Shown here: piece after piece, positions 26,431 to 32,696 of the stretch
How positions within the stretch are numbered: the first letter of the stretch is position 1
How the letters are laid out: every line of letters begins with the position of its first letter
Source: Candidatus Omnitrophota bacterium
Lineage (GTDB): Bacteria > Omnitrophota > Gorgyraeia > Zapsychrales > Fredricksoniimonadaceae
Direction of reading: 5' to 3'
NCBI GenBank assembly: GCA_903861305.1
Contig: CAIOTT010000056.1
Location: 69,918 to 102,613 of the forward strand
DNA: 32,696 nt
Made by a program: the position numbers and the translations under genes
The notes under the pieces: model-generated
What the model was told of the DNA's origin: nothing
What the model saw: only the letters and a program-made list of their open reading frames with translations
Database searches by the model: none

Positions 26431-29400
26431 TTCGATCTCTTGGCTGCTATCTCCCTGCAACAACCCGGCAGGACTGCGCGCCTCTCCAAGGACAGCGGCA
26501 TGCGCATCATTGTAAACATCCACGACCAGCCCTACGGCAACACCCGTCTGTTCCTTGATCCAGGCCTCCATCTCAGACTTAACCTTGACCGCCAAAGAAT
26601 AATTCTCAAACGGCAAATTCGGGGCTTTGAACGGCGTCCCGACTATCCCGCGCTCCCGGTCTACCGGACCGGCAAAGGCGATGCCGATCTTGCGCAGCAA
26701 AGTCACGTCAGCCCCTGCCAGGGATCTCTTGACTTGATCAACTATGCCCCGTGTCACTCCGTCGGAAGATTCGGGATACGCCTCACGCCATTTGACCTCA
26801 ACAGGCTCATCCGTCATGATCCGCCCATCGAGAGAGATTTGCCCTGCCCCGATCTTAGTGCCGCCGATACTAACACCCACCGCAATATACGGCTTATCTC
26901 CCGCAGCTTCCCTGTCCTTGATACGCGTCATTTCGTCAGCCGTCAAGCGCGCCGCAATGATCTCCCTTTCCCAGCTGATACGCGAACGGTGGACACCATT
27001 GACGATCTCCTCAACGCGACTGCCGGCCACCCCGGCGCGTATCAACGCCTCACGCACCCCGTGACGGATACCATGCAACAAAATGTCCTTCTCGGGATCA
27101 CGCGCGCGGGCAAAATTCTCCCCGACACCTGAGACCATAACAAAATTCTTCACCCACGGAGCATCTTGATATACAACAAACATCGCGGCCAAAGCCGAAC
27201 CGATCTTCCCCCCCAAACGATCGACAAAATCCTCAACGGCGTCCTCTTTCTTGTCCACCAGCCCGGACCCTGCACGCAACACCATGTCAACCACCAGGGC
27301 TCGCTGCCGCTTGTTCTCTTCATTCGTATCGGAACTCAATATATTCAAATAAGCCGTTATCTCATCCTCCTGCAAATCCGTATCCATATTTTGAAAAAGC
27401 TTGGACCTGAATGAACTGTCATCCCACAACTGCCGGGCGATCCCGACACCATTAAAAATACTTTCAAACGTATGATCTCCTGGCTCCAGGACAGGCTTCC
27501 GCCCCAGCATTTCTTTCCCGGTAAAAACCCATTGATCGGTTGAGGCACGAAAAACAATATTATGTCCCAACTCCAGCAACGCGCCGCCATCCGTTTCAAT
27601 ATTCCCGTCTTCTCCAACCACCGCACCATTATTGCCTGTGCCGAAAATAAACGCCATGCCGGCCTTGATCAACTGAACCGATGTCTTCTTGTCCGCACCA
27701 ACACGGGCCGACGATGATATCGCCGTTAATCTTTCCAGCGATCCCTTAACAAATTCCAGCGAAGCACCCGTCTGCTCGGCAATCTTATCTGGCGCAACAC
27801 CTTCACGTGACAAACGGACAACATCCTCCCGTGTCACGATCGTAAAACTGGCCGGCCCCTCGCGCGCGGCTCCGGCAGGGATCAATTCCTGAAGTTGCGA
27901 CAGCTTGTCTGTTCCCAGGCTGAAAGGATCCCTCACGGTAGCCGTGGGTTCCAGCGCCCCGGCACCCGCCATTTCCGTCCATCCCGTCGCCAGGGGGAAC
28001 TTGCGCGCGTCAGCTTCGACCACGATCTGCCGGTCCTCCATGGTCACCCATGCGCGCCAGAGACCATCCTTGTCCGGTACGGCCTGAAATGTGTCGTTGA
28101 ACGCCCCGGCTTCTCCGGTCGTGATCTTCTGCCCATCACCGATGTTCCTTCCGGCGATGATATCCTCAAGAGCACCCGTTGGAAAATTAACATGCTTCTT
28201 CAAGCTCATCAAGATCCGTACCTGCGCGGCTTGCCACCACGGATGGATACCAAAAAGATCGGGCACAGGGCTGTCGCCTTTGTTAAGCGTGCTTTCCCAG
28301 ACAGTCAATCGGTTCCCCTTGAGCGTGACCGCCATGGTAGCCGCGAGATGTCCGGGGATGATAGGGCTGTCCTTGACCTCCACACCGGCCTTCACTGTCA
28401 CACCATGGTCGTCGGATGAGATCCCCTGGATCGACCAGCCCAGCTCCGCTCCGGGATGGTAATAGTGCCCCTCCCAGGTGCTCAACCCCGGTTGGCCTTC
28501 AAGCCGATATTCTTTCCCGTCCGCGACAAATGTTTTGGACACTTCTCCGATGGGAAACCCGTAATGCATGGGCGCCGCATTGACATCCACGCCGTCAGAT
28601 CCTGTAAAATGAAAAACCCTGAAACCATCCTCCGGCGACACCTCGAGCTCGGTGCCCGCCTGTTTGTCCGCGATCTTGTAATGTGCGGCCAAAACGCCGT
28701 CCCTTGCCGCAAATGAAGCCGTGATCTCGAATTTTCCTTCCCTGTTGATCCGTGCGATATCGTCCTGTATATGCAAGGGAATAACAAGCTGCCTGGCGGG
28801 CCTTGTCCCTGTCGCCGCGGAGATCTCGTCCCCAAAGGCCTCGGCCACGGTGGCGACAAGATCGGCCAGCTGGCCCTGATTGATAAGCGGCAGCGAACCG
28901 TTCAGCAGCCCCGCAATAATATCCTGCCGCGGCATCCCCTGATTTTCGTACGTCGTGAACACCTGCCCCCAGAGATCCCGGTATCTTTCCGAGTAATAAA
29001 CCCGGAAATCCGCCAAGCCGGTCTTCCTGAGCCTGTCACGGGTGTCCGCATCAAGTTCATTGTCCAGCATATTGGCATTGACGAGTGCCCCGAGGAAGGT
29101 CACGATCTTCTCACGCATCCCTTCATCCTGAACAACGCGCGTGTAGTCGACCTTCATCCCGTCAAACGCGCTCTCCAGACGGGAGAAGATATCCTCCGCT
29201 GGATGAGACGATGTCCCAACCACCTCCTGCGGCACCATCTTTTCAAGGGCATCGATCAGGCTTTTCGCCTGTTGCGGCAGGGTAAGGAATCCTCCGTCGC
29301 GTGCGGCCGCACTGCGGGACAGAATAATATAGGGCCGGCCATCCGTGTGCTGATAAACGGCCGTCAGGATGCCCTGGCGCAGATCAGCTTTGCGTACCCG

Positions 29401-32400
29401 GCCGTTATGAAGCGTTGCCGCAAGCACTGCCGCCAACTGTTTTTCCCGCGCATTCCCCTGGCCCAGCACACGCAGCGCCAGCTGCGCGACAGGTGATGCC
29501 ATGCGCACCGGTTCGCGCCGTTCGATCCAGTTGTCGGCAGATCGCCGGGAATCCACGACCAGCTTCTTCAACCGGTCGATCACCTCATCGTTGAATGCCC
29601 CCTGGAGCATACGCCAGGACCAATTGTTCGGATCCTCCGTGCCCGGGATATTGTAACGGTCCATAAGGCCCACAACGCCATCATCCCCCGCAAGGACATC
29701 CGCGTAATGAAGGACAGCCGTATCAGAATTCGTCATGAACAGGAGCTGGTCCATCAAGAAAGCGATCTTTTCTTCCGAAACCGCCTCCGTGATCCCCGCA
29801 TCGGCTAAAACAACACCAAGCCTGTTCCTTTGTCCCTCATTTAAACTGCGGTACCAGGCCCGCGTGGTCTCATTGTCGTGCGTCCCGTTAAAAGCAACGG
29901 TATCCGTAAAATAATTCCGCGGATTGAAAATATCTTCCTTCGGCCCGACGCCTTCCGGGTTCACTGACATGAATTGCGTCAACTTCATCCCTTTGAGGCC
30001 CGTATCATTCAACAACTTTACCGTGAGCGGCGTGACCGCGCCAAGATCCTCAACGAATAAAAGGTCCGGCAAGTTCGGGTACTGTTCACGCAACGCATCG
30101 AACAGAACGCGCGGATCAATGGTAGCCTGTTCATCCCTTAACCGGTGCCCATCAGACGCCCTGATACCTTCCGGTACGACCCAGGGGTCGGCCAACCCGA
30201 TAAAATGATCGCTGCGAAGCGGGTCCCCCTCCGCCAGTTCAAGGCTGTAAATGAACCGTTTCAGAAGAAAATCAATGCCATCTTCCCGCATCCAGTTATA
30301 AACAGGGTGGCCCCAATCCTGGCCATCAGGCGCAAACGCGTCGCCGGGAACTCCTGAGTGCACAGGTAATTTCCCTGTATCCTTCTCATAAATATAAGCC
30401 GCCTGGTTGCCCCACATATCGGCACTGTTAAAGCGCGGGTAGATCGGCATGTCCGACAGGATGCGGACATGATGTTCTTTGGCGAATTGCTTGCGACGGT
30501 CCCATTGCTGTCGAAGAAGGAACTGAAAAAATTTGATGAATTCGATCTCGTCCCGATGCGCGGCTTCAAAGCTTGCGACAGCGTCGGGTTCCCTGTCCCT
30601 CAATCCCGCCGGCCAATGGGTCCAATCGCTTTCACCCTGAACTGCGCTGATGGCGCGGAACTGGGCAAATTGTTGAAGCCAGTCCATGCGCAGCTTCCTC
30701 CCGCCGATCACCACCTCACGCGCGGTATGGTCAGACTTGAATTTCTCAAATTTATCCCGTAGCGCCATGGCATTGGCATCTTGCCCCCGGCCCAACGCGG
30801 CGAGATAGTTCCCATAACCTTTACGCGCCAGCATTTCCTTATAGTGAAGTGCGCTAAAAGGAACACGTGACGCGGCAATATTCTCCGGGACGATCGCCTT
30901 ATAATCGTCTTCGCTGATCAACTTATCCCGCAGCAGCGCCTCTGGACTTAACGAATTTTCATTAAGCGCGAACAAGGAGCTCCCGTTATATGGACAACCG
31001 TTCTCGTCGGTCATATGCGGCGGCAGGTCCAGCCAGTCCCGCACACCCGCTTTCTCTAACATCAGGATGTGCTCCTCGGAAGCCGGGCCAAAGTCCCCGA
31101 TACCGGTATCCCTTCCATAAAGATATGTGGAAGGTCGCAGTGCGGCCGTCGGCATCAAGACCCCGGCACCCGGTGCCTGCGCCTCGACAGCACCCAATAC
31201 CTGCGCGTTGGTCAATGGTTTCGCACCAGGCATGAACCTGGCCGCCAAAGCCGAAAGCACACTGGCCCGTGCCTTCTTTTCGGCAGCCTCTGCCAGATCA
31301 ACAGACACCTCCGCGGCCCCATCCGGCTTCCTGGCCGCTATCCACGGCCTTGCCTCTTCTCTCGTCGCGGCCCTGAGGTTTTTCTCGGAGAATCCGGTCG
31401 CCCCACCCGACACGTACTTCTTCGGCACCGTGTCACCGGTAACGGGATCTGCCTCTTCCTTGATATAATTGTAAACACCGGCCTTGAACGAGGCCACGTA
31501 CTGTTCATAGATCTGCTGGCGGAACTTCGGGTCGTCCACCCGGATGCCGGCCGTCCTGTCGCGGTCAACGTAGATCCGGCCAAGCAGGCTTTCGCGCAGG
31601 GTCTTCTTGTACCAGACCGCGAGGATCATGGAATTGTAGATCTGGCGCAGCGACGCAAAGTTGCGGCCTGTATTCACTTCTTTCTCGATCGCAGGAATGA
31701 TGACCGCGCGCACAACATCGCTCATCACAGCACTCACAGCCTTATCACCTGCCTGGGCCCCGCCCTTTTTCCTCGTCTTCTGCAAGGCCAGATAATCCTG
31801 TTCCAGCATGACTTTCAGATGCTGTTCGATCACGAACACCTTGTTCCCTTTTTCGTACACAACGCCCTTGTCCGGGATGATCCAGACCTTGTTGAACGTA
31901 TCCAGCGGCACATCCGTCACGCCAAAACGGTACTTCGCCTGCTGGTACACTTTTTGCCAGAACTCTTTGCCCAGCTCATCCTCGGGATAGACCAGCGACG
32001 CGGTCAGCTGTTTGAGGATGTAATCCTGCGCCAGCATGTCGCGGCCCATCTCGGTCTGGCCCAACCCATCCCCGACGATGCGGTCTTTTTCATACGGCGA
32101 AAGGTTCACCCACTGCTCTTTTTCAGGAACGGTCAGCGCGGCAAGAAAATATTTTACAAGTTTTGAAGATTCCTGGCGGAAGGCATCGCTCTCAAAGGAA
32201 AGGCCGGAGTCGCCCTTATCGATGATAAAACTGAACTTCAAAGGATCGTCGCGGTTGATCGCCATGCCGCACGCGAGGGGCGGAAGATACACCGGGCTGG
32301 TGCGGACCATGGTGCCGGGGACCGGGAGGTTCAATGCCGCAATGCCCCCCTGGGCCAAAGCCCCGCCCGCCGGAAGGAGCGTGTTGACAAGAAAGACCAC

Positions 32401-32598
32401 GAGCACGGCAGCGGTCTTAACCCGGGACATGGATCTTCCGTTGAACAAATGATCTGAAACCGTCATGAAGGCTCCTGCCAATACCGGCATCCTGACAATG
32501 TCCTCCTCCTGCGTTACGGAGCGCCTACCTGTGATCCTGATAAAAATAAACCCGGATTTTTCATTAGAAAAATCCGCCCCGCAGGGGTCGCGTGGCAA
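26236..32598 (-). CDS. Giant multidomain carbohydrate-active protein: export signal + N-module + GH77 4-alpha-glucanotransferase + mutarotase-like + ROK kinase halves + C-module
   Basis: Single ORF. Signal-like MSRVKTAAVLVVFLVNTLLPAGGALAQGG. MalQ motifs RSDHFIG, FVEDLGAVTP, GTHDNETTRAW. ROK motifs VSIGGTKIGAG and ELGHNIVF. The ORF opens at TTG; likelier starts are the ATGs at 32466 (AGGAG 5 nt upstream), 32490 or 32430. Confidence 0.92.
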   Translation of the reverse strand: MPRDPCGADFSNEKSGFIFIRITGRRSVTQEEDIVRMPVLAGAFMTVSDHLFNGRSMSRVKTAAVLVVFLVNTLLPAGGALAQGGIAALNLPVPGTMVRTSPVYLPPLACGMAINRDDPLKFSFIIDKGDSGLSFESDAFRQESSKLVKYFLAALTVPEKEQWVNLSPYEKDRIVGDGLGQTEMGRDMLAQDYILKQLTASLVYPEDELGKEFWQKVYQQAKYRFGVTDVPLDTFNKVWIIPDKGVVYEKGNKVFVIEQHLKVMLEQDYLALQKTRKKGGAQAGDKAVSAVMSDVVRAVIIPAIEKEVNTGRNFASLRQIYNSMILAVWYKKTLRESLLGRIYVDRDRTAGIRVDDPKFRQQIYEQYVASFKAGVYNYIKEEADPVTGDTVPKKYVSGGATGFSEKNLRAATREEARPWIAARKPDGAAEVSVDLAEAAEKKARASVLSALAARFMPGAKPLTNAQVLGAVEAQAPGAGVLMPTAALRPSTYLYGRDTGIGDFGPASEEHILMLEKAGVRDWLDLPPHMTDENGCPYNGSSLFALNENSLSPEALLRDKLISEDDYKAIVPENIAASRVPFSALHYKEMLARKGYGNYLAALGRGQDANAMALRDKFEKFKSDHTAREVVIGGRKLRMDWLQQFAQFRAISAVQGESDWTHWPAGLRDREPDAVASFEAAHRDEIEFIKFFQFLLRQQWDRRKQFAKEHHVRILSDMPIYPRFNSADMWGNQAAYIYEKDTGKLPVHSGVPGDAFAPDGQDWGHPVYNWMREDGIDFLLKRFIYSLELAEGDPLRSDHFIGLADPWVVPEGIRASDGHRLRDEQATIDPRVLFDALREQYPNLPDLLFVEDLGAVTPLTVKLLNDTGLKGMKLTQFMSVNPEGVGPKEDIFNPRNYFTDTVAFNGTHDNETTRAWYRSLNEGQRNRLGVVLADAGITEAVSEEKIAFLMDQLLFMTNSDTAVLHYADVLAGDDGVVGLMDRYNIPGTEDPNNWSWRMLQGAFNDEVIDRLKKLVVDSRRSADNWIERREPVRMASPVAQLALRVLGQGNAREKQLAAVLAATLHNGRVRKADLRQGILTAVYQHTDGRPYIILSRSAAARDGGFLTLPQQAKSLIDALEKMVPQEVVGTSSHPAEDIFSRLESAFDGMKVDYTRVVQDEGMREKIVTFLGALVNANMLDNELDADTRDRLRKTGLADFRVYYSERYRDLWGQVFTTYENQGMPRQDIIAGLLNGSLPLINQGQLADLVATVAEAFGDEISAATGTRPARQLVIPLHIQDDIARINREGKFEITASFAARDGVLAAHYKIADKQAGTELEVSPEDGFRVFHFTGSDGVDVNAAPMHYGFPIGEVSKTFVADGKEYRLEGQPGLSTWEGHYYHPGAELGWSIQGISSDDHGVTVKAGVEVKDSPIIPGHLAATMAVTLKGNRLTVWESTLNKGDSPVPDLFGIHPWWQAAQVRILMSLKKHVNFPTGALEDIIAGRNIGDGQKITTGEAGAFNDTFQAVPDKDGLWRAWVTMEDRQIVVEADARKFPLATGWTEMAGAGALEPTATVRDPFSLGTDKLSQLQELIPAGAAREGPASFTIVTREDVVRLSREGVAPDKIAEQTGASLEFVKGSLERLTAISSSARVGADKKTSVQLIKAGMAFIFGTGNNGAVVGEDGNIETDGGALLELGHNIVFRASTDQWVFTGKEMLGRKPVLEPGDHTFESIFNGVGIARQLWDDSSFRSKLFQNMDTDLQEDEITAYLNILSSDTNEENKRQRALVVDMVLRAGSGLVDKKEDAVEDFVDRLGGKIGSALAAMFVVYQDAPWVKNFVMVSGVGENFARARDPEKDILLHGIRHGVREALIRAGVAGSRVEEIVNGVHRSRISWEREIIAARLTADEMTRIKDREAAGDKPYIAVGVSIGGTKIGAGQISLDGRIMTDEPVEVKWREAYPESSDGVTRGIVDQVKRSLAGADVTLLRKIGIAFAGPVDRERGIVGTPFKAPNLPFENYSLAVKVKSEMEAWIKEQTGVAVGLVVDVYNDAHAAVLGEARSPAGLLQGDSSQEIEKTGGINLDAALMGLQILRDGHGVPLPLSRQPLEGIRISGLEPQIRKIVPVSIPALLEQGAITQP
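26450..26910 (-). other. ROK kinase N-terminal half (placed after the C-terminal half)
   Basis: YIAVGVSIGGTKIGAGQISLDG...KIGIAFAGPVDRERGIVGTPFKAPNLPFENYSLAVKV...VVDVYNDAHAAVLGE. Confidence 0.8.
26960..27700 (-). other. ROK kinase C-terminal half (placed before the N-terminal half)
   Basis: FIFGTGNNGAVVGEDGNIETDGGALLELGHNIVF...HTFESIFNGVGIARQL...GGKIGSALAAMFVVYQDAPWVKNFVMVSGVGENFARA. Confidence 0.75.
27950..28640 (-). other. Aldose 1-epimerase (galactose mutarotase)-like domain
   Basis: YRLEGQPGLSTWEGHYYHPGAELGWSIQGI...GHLAATMAVTLKGNRLTVWESTLNKGDSPVPDLFGIHPWW resembles the mutarotase core with its conserved xHPxx strand. Confidence 0.55.
29560..31180 (-). other. GH77 4-alpha-glucanotransferase (MalQ-like) domain
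   Basis: GIGDFGPASEEHILMLEKAG; RILSDMPIYPRFNSADMW; LRSDHFIGLADPWVVP (nucleophile Asp); LLFVEDLGAVTP (acid/base Glu); FNGTHDNETTRAWY (third Asp); PGTEDPNNWSWRM. Confidence 0.92.
31390..32350 (-). other. Conserved N-terminal module, copy 2 (in the 2120-aa protein)
   Basis: WVNLSPYEKDRIVGDGLGQTEMGRDMLAQDYILKQLTASLVYPEDELGKEFW; DTFNKVWIIPDKGVVYEK; NFASLRQIYNSMILAVWYKKTL; VTGDTVPKKYVSGG. Confidence 0.9.
32553..32576. repeat. Perfect 10-bp stem hairpin
   Basis: CGGATTTTTC-ATTA-GAAAAATCCG. Confidence 0.9.
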
Positions 32599-32617
32599 AT
32601 CCGTCGAGGATTTGCCA
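32593..32617. repeat. Perfect 10-bp stem hairpin
   Basis: TGGCAAATCC-GTCGA-GGATTTGCCA. Confidence 0.9.
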
Positions 32618-32641
32618 GCTTTGCGAGGTAATCCTGGACTT

Positions 32642-32696
32642 TTGCACGCACTTTTTAGTGCACAGTATTCTCGACGCTGTTTTGAGAAGCGTGCAA
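32642..32696. repeat. Multi-branched inverted-repeat element reaching the window edge
   Basis: Outer stem TTGCACGC (32642-32649)/GCGTGCAA (32689-32696); inner candidates GCACT-TTTT-AGTGC (32648-32661) and TTCTC/GAGAA (32668-32672/32684-32688). The first inner stem overlaps the outer by 2 nt, so the folds partly compete. Confidence 0.7.

Noticed and set aside
31069-32166. 365-aa plus-strand ORF and the many other plus-strand ORFs opposite the two giant genes
   Set aside because: They mirror the repetitive or high-GC codon pattern of the minus-strand genes and lack their own motifs; no support for plus-strand coding.
1-32696. tRNA, rRNA, transposase or phage genes
   Set aside because: No tRNA/rRNA signature sequences noticed and no ORF shows transposase, integrase or phage motifs.

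Overview
The 32.7 kb window is gene-dense and every credible gene is on the minus strand. In transcription order (high to low coordinate): a 2120-codon multidomain giant gene (export signal + N-terminal module + GH77/MalQ + mutarotase-like + ROK kinase halves in swapped order); a menaquinone cluster menF-menD-menB-menA-menC-menE with no menH; ppk2; an RNB-family exoribonuclease; a 127-aa remnant of a THUMP/RlmL-type rRNA methyltransferase that looks internally deleted twice in frame; a 4037-codon giant gene carrying at least 14 copies of a ~185-190 aa repeat; and a signalling trio (PAS-GGDEF-EAL, CheX-like, PAS histidine kinase). The two giant proteins share a ~350 aa N-terminal module and apparently a ~55 aa C-terminal module around unrelated interiors. 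I read this as a common scaffold with interchangeable cargo, and it is the best candidate here for an undescribed system. Other points: a putative circularly permuted ROK kinase, higher-order A/B/C organisation of the giant repeat, a shortened last repeat, and a cluster of perfect hairpins at the right edge. The giant-protein style resembles what I recall from Omnitrophota genomes, but taxonomy was not tested. All homology calls are by eye from motifs; no searches were run.
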